Of a DNA stretch of 64,000 nucleotides, positions 57,314 to 64,000 are shown piece after piece. The DNA comes from Rugosimonospora sp040255525 (GTDB lineage Bacteria > Actinomycetota > Actinomycetes > Mycobacteriales > Micromonosporaceae). Each line of letters begins with the position of its first letter. The first letter of the stretch is position 1. The notes below the pieces were generated by a model, which did no database searches, had not been told where the DNA came from, and saw only the letters and a program-made list of their open reading frames with translations. A program made the translations under genes and the position numbers. The DNA is taken from contig JBDZVD010000023.1 in the NCBI GenBank assembly GCA_040255525.1, forward strand, positions 7,184-71,183, read 5' to 3'.

Positions 57314-58901
57314 GGAAGAACCCGTGGCGCGCGAGAGGTTCGACGATCTGCTGCTCCTCGTAGCTGAGGTGGGACAGCAGGGTGTCGGTGAGCAGGTCCA
57401 CGGCTTCCTGGATCCGGTCGAAGTCCTCCGGCGCCGGCTGGCTGCCGTCGGCGACGCGTACCAGATCGACCAGGGCCCGGTCGACGGTCTCCACCACCTC
57501 GTGGATGATGACGTGCTCCTGCTGGAGGCGGTCGACGACCGGCGCCAACGCCGGATCGGCCCGGCGCAGGTGCGGGAAGATCGAGCTGTCCTCGATCCCG
57601 TGGTGCTGGGTGAGCATGGTGCAGTACGACGCGCAGTAGGCGCCCAGCCTCCAGTTGTTCTGCCGCAGCGTCAGCTCGTTGAGCGCCGCCCGGGCACGGC
57701 TCACCGACGCGGCGCCGCGCTTGACCTGGTCGATCAGGTCACGGATCTGTGCCAGCTCCCCGCGCAGGTGGTCGTGCACCTCGATGAGTTGGTTGCCGAC
57801 GGCCCGGGCGTGCTCGGAGTAGACCTGACCGGCCGGAGCCGGCGGCCGCACCGGTCGCTCGGACTCGTCCCAGAGCCGGTGGCCGGTCAGGCGGGTGGCC
57901 GGCGGCGGGGTGGTGGCGAAGGCCGCCGGGGCGCCGGCCTCGATCAGCTCCCGGGCGGGCTCGCCGTTCGCCGGGCCGTCGCTGGTCTTCTTGCCCGTAC
58001 CGGGACCGGACCGCTCGGCGGCGACGAGTTCCCGTACCGCGGGCGCGACCTCCTGCCCGAATCGCTGGATCGCGGACGGGTCGTCGCCCATCAGGATGAA
58101 GCCCGAGACGCCATGGTCCAGGGCGATCCCGGCGAGGTCTTCGGCCCACCGGGCGGCCGGGCCGTCGAGCAGCCCGGACGCGGTGGCGGTGAACCGTCCG
58201 GCGATGTTGAGCAGGCGCCGCACCGACCGGGGATCGCGCCCGGCGGCGGCCGCACCCTCGTCGATGTGCGCGTGGAGGTCCACCAGTTCGGCCGGGCCCC
58301 GGCGCAGGTACGGCAGGCTGGGCAACGAGCCGTCGCCGAGCCGCCCGATCAGCCGCAGCATGCGGGGCTTGTACGCGCCGACCCAGATGCCGATGTCGTG
58401 CGCGGGTGCCGGCCCGCGCTTGGCGCCCGTCACGCGGTAGTAGTCGCCGGCCACCCGAACACCGCCGCGCTGCCCGGCGTCCCAGACCTCACGGATGATC
58501 CGGATCGCCTCCTCCAGCGCGTCCACCGACTGCCCCGGGGTCAGCCGCCGGCCACCGTTGGCCTCGATCGCGTCCCAGAAGCCGCCCGCGCCGATGCCCA
58601 GCTCCACCCGGCCCCCGGTGAGCAGGTCGAGGCTCGCGGCACCGCGGGCCACCACGACCGGCTGGCGCAGCGGCAGGTTCAGCACGTTGGCGGACAGCCG
58701 GATCCGGGAGGTCGAGGCGGCGAGGTACGACATCAGCGTCCAGGTGTCCAGGAACGCCGGCTGGTACGGGTGATCCTGGAACGTGGCCAGGTCCAGCTCC
58801 GCCTGCTCGGCCAGCTTCGCAAGCGCCACGACCCGGTCCGGGCGCTGCGCCGACGGGGTGAGGAACGTGCCGAAGAGCAGTTCGTGGCCGTAGTCCGTCA
58901 T
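57300..58901 (-). CDS. LLM-class (F420/flavin) oxidoreductase fused to a hemerythrin HHE domain
   Basis: A 533-residue two-domain protein. Residues 1-310 form a luciferase-like TIM barrel (FGTFLTPSAQRPDRVVALAK, SRIRLSANVLNLPLRQPVVV, GGRVELGIGAGGFWDAIEAN, IGIWVGAYKPRMLRLIGRLG), which binds F420 or FMN. A linker leads to a hemerythrin-type four-helix bundle (about 370-533) with iron-ligand His/Glu sites EVHDHLRGEL, QHHGIEDSSIFPHL, QEHVIIHEVVE and SHLSYEEQQIVEPLARHG. The fusion suggests a flavin/F420 reductase coupled to a di-iron oxygen or NO sensor or reductase. The ATG at 58901 overlaps the MarR stop (ATGA). Confidence 0.85.
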   Translation of the reverse strand: MTDYGHELLFGTFLTPSAQRPDRVVALAKLAEQAELDLATFQDHPYQPAFLDTWTLMSYLAASTSRIRLSANVLNLPLRQPVVVARGAASLDLLTGGRVELGIGAGGFWDAIEANGGRRLTPGQSVDALEEAIRIIREVWDAGQRGGVRVAGDYYRVTGAKRGPAPAHDIGIWVGAYKPRMLRLIGRLGDGSLPSLPYLRRGPAELVDLHAHIDEGAAAAGRDPRSVRRLLNIAGRFTATASGLLDGPAARWAEDLAGIALDHGVSGFILMGDDPSAIQRFGQEVAPAVRELVAAERSGPGTGKKTSDGPANGEPARELIEAGAPAAFATTPPPATRLTGHRLWDESERPVRPPAPAGQVYSEHARAVGNQLIEVHDHLRGELAQIRDLIDQVKRGAASVSRARAALNELTLRQNNWRLGAYCASYCTMLTQHHGIEDSSIFPHLRRADPALAPVVDRLQQEHVIIHEVVETVDRALVDLVRVADGSQPAPEDFDRIQEAVDLLTDTLLSHLSYEEQQIVEPLARHGFFPGQL

Positions 58902-59527
58902 GATGCCGGTTCCTCCGTCGATCGGGCTGTCGCTGGCTTCGCCCGACGCGTCGTCGGTTTCGCCTGCCGTGTCGTGGGCGTCGGGTGAGGTGTCGCCGGC
59001 GGGTTGTGCGGTGTCGCCGGCCGGTAGGCGGTGCATGGCTCGCCGGGGGCCAGCCGCCTGAGGATGCGTTCGCCGATCTCGTGCAACTGCCGGACCTGCC
59101 CGCCGGTCAACGCGTCGATGACCAGGCGCCGGACCGTCTCGACGTGCCCCGCGGCGCTGGCCACGACCGTGTCCCAGCCGGCATCGGTGAGCACGGCGTT
59201 GGTGCAGCGGGCGTCCTGCGGGTCGAACTCGCGGCGCACCCAGCCGCGCTGTTCCAGCCGTTTCACGACGTGCGACAGCCGCGACGCGGAGCCGCTGGCG
59301 AAGGCGGCCAGTTCGGTCATCCGCAGGGTGTGACCGGGCGCCTGGGACAGGCCGGTGAGCACGAAGTACTCGAAGGTGTTCATGCCGGCGTCGCGCTGCA
59401 ACTGGGCGTCCAGCGCGGCGGGCAGCCTGATGAGGATGCCGGCCAGGGACAGCCAGGCCGCCTGCTCGCTGGGCGCGAGCCAGCGTGGCTCGGCTTCGCC
59501 GGCCGCCCGCTCCGCTTCGCTGGTCAC
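58898..59527 (-). CDS. MarR family regulator of the LLM-hemerythrin gene
   Basis: A 209-residue MarR protein with the core winged helix in MTELAAFASGSASRLSHVVK and WVRREFDPQDARCTNAVLTD. The C-terminal 40 residues are an unusual Pro/Thr/Lys-rich repeat tail (PTTRQAKPTTRRAKPATARS). The GTG at 59527 lies seven bases after the -10 TACGCT, so it is probably leaderless. A 16-bp palindrome covers the -35, indicating autoregulation, and the next gene overlaps its stop by four bases. Confidence 0.88.
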   Translation of the reverse strand: MTSEAERAAGEAEPRWLAPSEQAAWLSLAGILIRLPAALDAQLQRDAGMNTFEYFVLTGLSQAPGHTLRMTELAAFASGSASRLSHVVKRLEQRGWVRREFDPQDARCTNAVLTDAGWDTVVASAAGHVETVRRLVIDALTGGQVRQLHEIGERILRRLAPGEPCTAYRPATPHNPPATPHPTPTTRQAKPTTRRAKPATARSTEEPAS

Positions 59528-59534
59528 GACTCCG

Positions 59535-59564
59535 AGCGTACCGGCGGTACTTGAAGGTTCAAGT
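59535..59564 (-). promoter_or_regulatory. MarR promoter with ACTTGAA-GG-TTCAAGT operator over the -35
   Basis: On the coding strand, -35 TTGAAC (59557-59562), a 16-base spacer and -10 TACGCT (59535-59540). The perfect palindrome at 59549-59564 (7-bp arms) contains the -35 hexamer, so a bound MarR dimer would block RNA polymerase. Confidence 0.65.
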
Positions 59565-59616
59565 GATTCCCGCCACCCCGCCGGTCACGCCGGCACCCCG
59601 CGCGGGGCGGCGGGGT

Positions 59617-60186
59617 TCAGGAGCGGACCGGCAGCGTGGCCGGAACCGGCACCCGACCCGCGGCGTGGTGACGCAGCGCGTCCAGTACGCGTGCGGGCTC
59701 GGTGTCCATGTCACAAAACCGGATCGCGAACGGCCGCACGAACGGCGGGCGGGCGCGGTAAGCGGCCGCCGGTGCGAGCCGCAGGACGAGCGCCGCGCCC
59801 GACCCCCGGCCGGCCACGTCGATCGACTCAACGCGACGCCACGGGACGACCGCCCGGCCCTCCGCACCGAGTTCCACGACCAGTCCGTCGGTGCCGATCC
59901 GCAGCAGGTACGGCCGGGCGGGTGCCGCCGACCGCAACGGCCTCGTCCACCGCCTCGGGTCGACGAAGCCGCGCACCGTGTTCAGCACGGCACCGAAGAA
60001 CGCCAGGAACGGCAGGGCCACGATCAGCCCGAGAACCCAGGACACGGCGAACAGCACCAGTACCCCGGCGAGGCCGACCAGCGCGATGGCGAGCACCGCG
60101 ACGGCCAGCCCCCGGTGCAGGGCGCGGGCCGCGGCAAGCGGCCGGTAGTCGAACGCGACCCGCGCCTCGTCCGGTTCGGGGTTCAT
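59617..60186 (-). CDS. PH-domain-like membrane protein
   Basis: A 189-residue protein. Two adjacent spans (AVAVLAIALVGLAGVLVLFA, GLIVALPFLAFFGAVLNTVR) are followed by a soluble domain of short strands (PYLLRIGTDGLVVELGAEGR, VPWRRVESIDVAGRG), which resembles bacterial PH-like/YdbT-type domains. Function unknown. The ATG at 60186 lies seven bases after TACGTT on the coding strand, so it is probably leaderless. Confidence 0.68.
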   Translation of the reverse strand: MNPEPDEARVAFDYRPLAAARALHRGLAVAVLAIALVGLAGVLVLFAVSWVLGLIVALPFLAFFGAVLNTVRGFVDPRRWTRPLRSAAPARPYLLRIGTDGLVVELGAEGRAVVPWRRVESIDVAGRGSGAALVLRLAPAAAYRARPPFVRPFAIRFCDMDTEPARVLDALRHHAAGRVPVPATLPVRS

Positions 60187-60265
60187 GCCGATCAACGTAA
60201 GCAGTGCCGGCACGGCCGGCAACTCGAGCGGCCGGCGCCTCGGGTGGGCGTGCCGGCCGCCGGGC

Positions 60266-61642
60266 TCAGTACACGAATGGCCAGCCGGACGTGTCATAGC
60301 CGAGCAGGTTGATGCCGAGGTACGAGGCGCCGCTGTCGGCGTAGTAGTGGTAGACGAGGACGTTGGCGTCGACGTCGGCGAACACCGCTTCGTGACCGGG
60401 GCCGTGGATGCTGCCGTGTCCGGCAAGCACCTGGCTGCCGCCACCGGCGGTCATCGCGGTGCCGCTCCGGTCGGCGTACGGTCCGGTCACGCTCGTCGAC
60501 CGGCCGACCATGATGCGGTACGTACTGGAGGCGCCCTGGCAGCACAGGTCGAACGAGACCCAGAGGTAGTAGTAGCCGCCGTGCTTGAAGATGTACGGCG
60601 CCTCGATCGCGGTCGTTGCGCCGGTACGCTGCGCGAGGCCGGTGATGCCGGTGCCGGAGCGCTTGCCGGTGGCCGGGTCGAGCGGGATGAGCTTGATGCC
60701 GGTCCAGAACGAGCCGAAGTCCAGCCACCAACGGCCCTGGTCGTCGACGATGAGGTTGGGGTCGATCGCGTTGTAGTTGTCGGCGCTGCTGGTCGAGATG
60801 ACCAGGCCCTGGTTCGTCCAGGTACCGGACGCGCCGGTGGGGCTGGTCGCCAGGAAGATGGCCGAGTTCCGCGAACCGAACGTGGAGGCGGCGTAGTACA
60901 GGTAGTACTGGCCGTTGTGGTACGAGATGTCGGGCGCCCACAACTGGTTGCTTCCACCGGTGTAGGGCAGCGTCCAGGACGCTCCGCCGGGAAAGGCGGA
61001 TCCGGCGTTGTGCCACGCCGTGCGGTCGGTGGAGGTCTTGATGCTGATGTTCGCTCCGGTGTGCACCAGGATGTAACCGCCGCTGGGCGTCTTGACCACC
61101 GACGGATCGTGGACCGCGGTGTCACCGGTCACGACGCCCGGATTCGGGTACCCGGCCGGGGGCGTGGTCGGCGTGGCGGGAGCGGGCGACGGGCTGGTGC
61201 GGGTCGGCGTCGGTGAGGCGGAGACGGCGCCGGTACAGGTCGCGCCGTTGAGCGCGAAGCTCGCCGGTGCCGGGTTGGCCGTGTTGTTCCAGGACCCGTT
61301 GAACCCGAACGAGACGCTGGCGCCGGTAGCGATCGTCGCGTTGTACCCGGCGTCCCGGGCGGTCACCTCCGCACCGGCCTGGGTGACTGTCGCGTTCCAC
61401 GCCTGGGTCACCGTCTGGCCGGCCGGGTACGACCAGGTCAGCGTCCACCCATTGACGGCGTCGCCGAGGTTGGTGACGGTCACGCCGGCCCCGAACCCGC
61501 CCTGCCACTGGTTGGTCACCGTGTAGTCGACCCGGCAGGCCCCGCTGGCGGCCTGGGCCGCGACCGCGACCACCGTACCCGAGCCGGTGGCCGCCACCGT
61601 CGCGAGTGCGAGAAGGATGCGTCGTTTCCTGGTACTCGCCAT
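60266..61642 (-). CDS. secreted GH43 arabinan endo-1,5-alpha-L-arabinosidase with N-terminal CBM2
   Basis: A 458-residue extracellular enzyme. A signal peptide (1-32, ending AQAA) is followed by a CBM2 (about 34-137; CRVDYTVTNQWQGGFGAGVT, WTLTWSYPAGQTVTQAWNA), a Pro/Thr/Ser linker and the five-bladed GH43 propeller. The catalytic residues are Asp179 in TAVHDPSVVK, Asp in YNAIDPNLIVDDQGRWWLDF and Glu in TAIEAPYIFKHGGYYYLWV. CBM2 at the front is unusual for an arabinanase and suggests cellulose anchoring. The ATG at 61642 has AAGGAG about seven bases upstream. The operator at 61837-61850 ties it to the arabinose regulon. Confidence 0.93.
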   Translation of the reverse strand: MASTRKRRILLALATVAATGSGTVVAVAAQAASGACRVDYTVTNQWQGGFGAGVTVTNLGDAVNGWTLTWSYPAGQTVTQAWNATVTQAGAEVTARDAGYNATIATGASVSFGFNGSWNNTANPAPASFALNGATCTGAVSASPTPTRTSPSPAPATPTTPPAGYPNPGVVTGDTAVHDPSVVKTPSGGYILVHTGANISIKTSTDRTAWHNAGSAFPGGASWTLPYTGGSNQLWAPDISYHNGQYYLYYAASTFGSRNSAIFLATSPTGASGTWTNQGLVISTSSADNYNAIDPNLIVDDQGRWWLDFGSFWTGIKLIPLDPATGKRSGTGITGLAQRTGATTAIEAPYIFKHGGYYYLWVSFDLCCQGASSTYRIMVGRSTSVTGPYADRSGTAMTAGGGSQVLAGHGSIHGPGHEAVFADVDANVLVYHYYADSGASYLGINLLGYDTSGWPFVY

Positions 61643-61836
61643 GCGGGTCTCCTTGTCGGGGATCGGCCGGCGGCCGCCCGGATCCGGGGCCGGCGGCGGA
61701 CGTGCGCGCGGCAGGTGCGACGGACCGTCGGTCGGCGCGCCGCTGCCCTGCGTGCCTCGCGTCGACCGCTCGTCCACTCCGGGAGGCCCCGCGCGTGCGG
61801 CTCCCTCGCCGGCAGAGCACCCGGACTCGCCGAAAT

Positions 61837-61850
61837 TGTTATCGATAACA
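61837..61850. promoter_or_regulatory. arabinose operator TGTTATCGATAACA
   Basis: A perfect 14-bp palindrome about 195 bp before the GH43 start, almost identical to the site before araB (50309-50322). It lies in a small AT-rich island (61832-61865), unusual for this DNA, where the promoter is expected. Confidence 0.7.
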
Positions 61851-62022
61851 TCGATGAATGTCAAGGTAATGGAGGGTCGGGCCTGGCCTTCCGGCGGTTG
61901 CGGCTCCAGGAGAGGGTGGGCGGGTATGGCCGACGCCCGGAGCCGGTGGGACGCACCGGCCCCGGGCGTCGCTACCCTGACCCCGGCAGCCAGCCGCACC
62001 ACGAGATCCACGGAGGGCCCGC

Positions 62023-62574
62023 ATGAGTCTCGACATCCGGCCGGCCGGTCTCGACGACGTCCCGGCGCTGCGTGCCGTGATGGACGCCGCCATCGCAGAT
62101 CTGCAGCGCGGCTTCCTGACCGAGGCGCAGATCGCCTCCAGCCGCGCCATCATGGGCCTGGACACCCAGCTCATCGAGGACGGCACGTACTACCTCGTCG
62201 AGTCCGGTGGGCAGGTCGCAGGCTGCGGCGGCTGGAGCCGGCGGGCGACGCTGTACGGCAGCGACGCCACCCCCGGCCGCAACGCCCGGCTGCTCGATCC
62301 GGCGGTCGACGCCGCCCGGGTACGGGCGATGTACACGAGCCCGTCGTTCGCCCGGCGCGGCGTGGGCCGGCTGGTCCTGTCCCGCTGCGAGTCGGCGGCC
62401 GCGGCCGAGGGCTTCACCCGCCTGGAGCTGATGGCGACCCTCGCCGGGCGGCCGCTGTACGCGGCGTACGGCTTCGCGCCGGTGGAGTACGTCCAGGACG
62501 CGACCGGCGGGGAACCGGTTCCGCTGGTGAAGATGGCGAAGCGCATCGAAGCGGCGACCGCTGGGGCCCGGTAG
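62023..62574 (+). CDS. GNAT family N-acetyltransferase
   Basis: A 183-residue GNAT enzyme transferring acetyl groups from acetyl-CoA. The pyrophosphate-binding motif A is RAMYTSPSFARRGVGRLVLS (R-R-G-V-G-R), and motif B is LELMATLAGRPLYAAYGFAP. The ATG at 62023 has GGAGGG five bases upstream. It is convergent with the helicase gene, with only eight bases between the stops. Substrate unknown. Confidence 0.88.
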   Translation: MSLDIRPAGLDDVPALRAVMDAAIADLQRGFLTEAQIASSRAIMGLDTQLIEDGTYYLVESGGQVAGCGGWSRRATLYGSDATPGRNARLLDPAVDAARVRAMYTSPSFARRGVGRLVLSRCESAAAAEGFTRLELMATLAGRPLYAAYGFAPVEYVQDATGGEPVPLVKMAKRIEAATAGAR

Positions 62575-62582
62575 CGCGGCGA

Positions 62583-64000
62583 TCAGCCGGTGGACAGGTC
62601 GATGGCGGCCCGCAGCGGGTCGCCCGCCCACCGGCTGGGAAACGCGTCGACCAGCCGCCAGCCCGCCGTCAGCAGGGTGCGCTGGCGCTCGATGTGCGCT
62701 TGCGGGCCGTCCGGGTGCACGCCGCAGATGAGGCCGACCGCGTCGGTACCCGAACCCATGCACACGTCCAGGCGCCACCTACCGACCGGGTACCCGGCCC
62801 GGACCGGCACCTCGCTCTCGCGCAGCCGGGCGGCCAGCGCCGCGGCCCACTCGCCCGCGTCGTGCGCCGTCGCGTCCGCCGGCGCCGGCCCCGGAGCCGT
62901 ACCGGCGTAGTCGAGGTAGTCGCCGATGATCCCGTCCGCCGACGTCAGGGAGGTGACCACGACCATCTTCCGGCGAGCGCGGGTGACCAGGACGTTGAAC
63001 AGGTTCGGGTCGGCGACGAACCGCCGCCGGGCCGGCGAGTCCCCGTCGACCAGGCCGAGCGACGCGATCACGATGTCGGCTTCGCTGCCCTGGTACGCGT
63101 GCACCGTGCCGCTGCGCAGTCGCAGCGCCTCGATCTGCTCCACCGTGAACGCCGCCAGCAGCGCGGCCTCCAGCGCGTCGGCCTGCGCCCGGAACGGGGT
63201 GACCACCGCGATGTCGGTGTGCCCGCCCGCGGTCAGCGCGCGGATCTGTTCGACGACGGCGTCGACCTCGGCCCGGTTGACCCCGTCGACGACGCCGCCG
63301 GCCACCCGCACCACGTCGATCAGATCGGCGCCGTCGTTGCGCGGATGGCGGGTGACCAGTGCGATGCGGTCGCGGTAGAAGCGCTGCGCGGAAAACTCGA
63401 TGAGGTGCGGCGCGGACCGGTAGTGGTCGGTGAGCATGGTCACCGCCGTGGCGCCGGCCGCGAGGTCGAACGCGCTCACCCGGCGTACGTCGAGCCGGTC
63501 GGCCATGCCGTCCAGCCGATGGCGGCCCACCGCGAGGGAGATGTCCACGTCCGCGACGAACGAGACGAACCGCAGCTGCCGCGGATCGCCCGCGACCACG
63601 GCCCGCTTCGCCCGGGCGAACACCGGCGCGGCCCGGATCTGATCGACATGGGCTGCCTCGTCGACAATGACGAGGTCGAACAGGCCCGGTACCGGCGGTA
63701 GCAGGTCCTCCACGTCGGTGATGGTGCCGATCCACAGAGGCAGCGCCCGCACCAGCGCCTCGCCGTCCAACTCCGCGAGCATGTTCCGGCGGCGGTTACG
63801 CCCGGCCCGCAGCGCCGTCGCGAGGACCGCGACGCTGCGCCGGGCCCGCTTGTTCCAGCGGCGGGCGCTGGCGGCGCGGTGACGCATGGCGGTACCGACC
63901 GCGTTCGCGAGGCCCGCATCGGCCTCGGCCAGGTCGCGCCAGGCCCGTCGGAGGTCGGTGCCGCCGTTGGCGGCCAGCCGTGCCGCCGCCCGGTCGGCCG
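62583..64000 (-). CDS. superfamily 1 (DNA2/NAM7/UPF1-like) helicase, C-terminal part
   Basis: About 472 codons are present and the frame is open to the window edge, so the N-terminus and Walker A lie outside. Visible motifs are Walker B LFDLVIVDEAAHVDQ, motif III AVVAGDPRQLRFVSF, motif IV-like LTDHYRSAPHLIEF, motif V VHAYQGSEADIVIASLGLVD and motif VI LFNVLVTRARRKMVVV. The final about 90 residues (VPVRAGYPVGRWRLDVCMGS, GVHPDGPQAHIERQRTLLTA) resemble the PD-(D/E)xK-like C-terminal domain of such helicases. A nucleic-acid translocase in repair, RNA metabolism or defence is possible. Confidence 0.88.
   Translation of the reverse strand, partial: ADRAAARLAANGGTDLRRAWRDLAEADAGLANAVGTAMRHRAASARRWNKRARRSVAVLATALRAGRNRRRNMLAELDGEALVRALPLWIGTITDVEDLLPPVPGLFDLVIVDEAAHVDQIRAAPVFARAKRAVVAGDPRQLRFVSFVADVDISLAVGRHRLDGMADRLDVRRVSAFDLAAGATAVTMLTDHYRSAPHLIEFSAQRFYRDRIALVTRHPRNDGADLIDVVRVAGGVVDGVNRAEVDAVVEQIRALTAGGHTDIAVVTPFRAQADALEAALLAAFTVEQIEALRLRSGTVHAYQGSEADIVIASLGLVDGDSPARRRFVADPNLFNVLVTRARRKMVVVTSLTSADGIIGDYLDYAGTAPGPAPADATAHDAGEWAAALAARLRESEVPVRAGYPVGRWRLDVCMGSGTDAVGLICGVHPDGPQAHIERQRTLLTAGWRLVDAFPSRWAGDPLRAAIDLSTG

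Noticed and set aside
1..64000. tRNA, rRNA, transposase, integrase or attachment sites
   Set aside because: None were recognised on either strand; no sign of a mobile island.

Overview
The window is high-GC DNA with GTG and TTG starts alongside ATG. Many genes have a TAnnnT hexamer 6-8 bases before a start codon that lacks a ribosome binding site, which suggests leaderless transcripts. This, together with LacI, MarR, PadR and HxlR regulators, an F420-type LLM oxidoreductase, a PopR/ClgR-like regulator beside two clpP genes, and secreted multidomain glycoside hydrolases, points to a filamentous actinomycete, most likely Micromonosporaceae (inferred from gene content, not from a search). It is ordinary chromosome: no rRNA, tRNA, CRISPR array, prophage or insertion sequence was seen. 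A 100-N assembly gap lies at 2946-3045.

Layout. 1-2.8 kb: partial MarR regulator, a degraded ORF, and a divergent HxlR regulator/NAD(P)-binding oxidoreductase pair. 2.9-9.0 kb: secreted GH3 beta-glucosidase and GH16 beta-glucanase, both ending in nearly identical tandem CBM32 domains. 9.4-11.1 kb: class I DAHP synthase behind a candidate attenuator whose leaderless leader peptide has one Trp, one Tyr and one Phe codon, then a truncated hotdog gene. 11.2-17.2 kb: TMTC-like TPR membrane protein, VanZ-like protein, serine hydrolase and GH18 chitinase. 17.4-19.1 kb: PopR/ClgR-like regulator convergent with clpP-clpP. 19.4-34.7 kb: LtrA protein, exporter with MarR regulator, MetE-like protein, L,D-transpeptidase lipoprotein, cyclase-fold protein, fmdB-fmdA, esterase, thioesterase, FhuF-like Fe-S protein, enolase-superfamily enzyme. 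35-40.2 kb: operon of a ThDP-dependent oxidase/decarboxylase, a FAD/Fe-S oxidoreductase and a small basic Rho_N-like protein. 40.2-42.6 kb: HATPase anti-sigma kinase, STAS antagonist and GAF-PP2C phosphatase. 42.6-46.2 kb: PadR-ABC-FtsX operon. 46.3-51.6 kb: LacI regulator and araBDA. 51.7-60.2 kb: O-methyltransferase, aldo/keto reductase, His-rich anchored protein, gnd, a MarR plus LLM-hemerythrin fusion operon, PH-like membrane protein. 60.3-64 kb: GH43 arabinanase with CBM2, GNAT acetyltransferase, partial SF1 helicase.

Cooperation. The secreted enzymes give a beta-glucan, chitin and arabinan degradation theme. A 14-bp palindrome found before both araB and the distant GH43 gene suggests one LacI-type regulator coordinates extracellular arabinan cleavage with intracellular arabinose catabolism; gnd lies nearby for the pentose phosphate pathway. 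Several gene remnants (hotdog, MFS, two phosphatase tails, one with an intact leaderless promoter) show ongoing small-scale decay.
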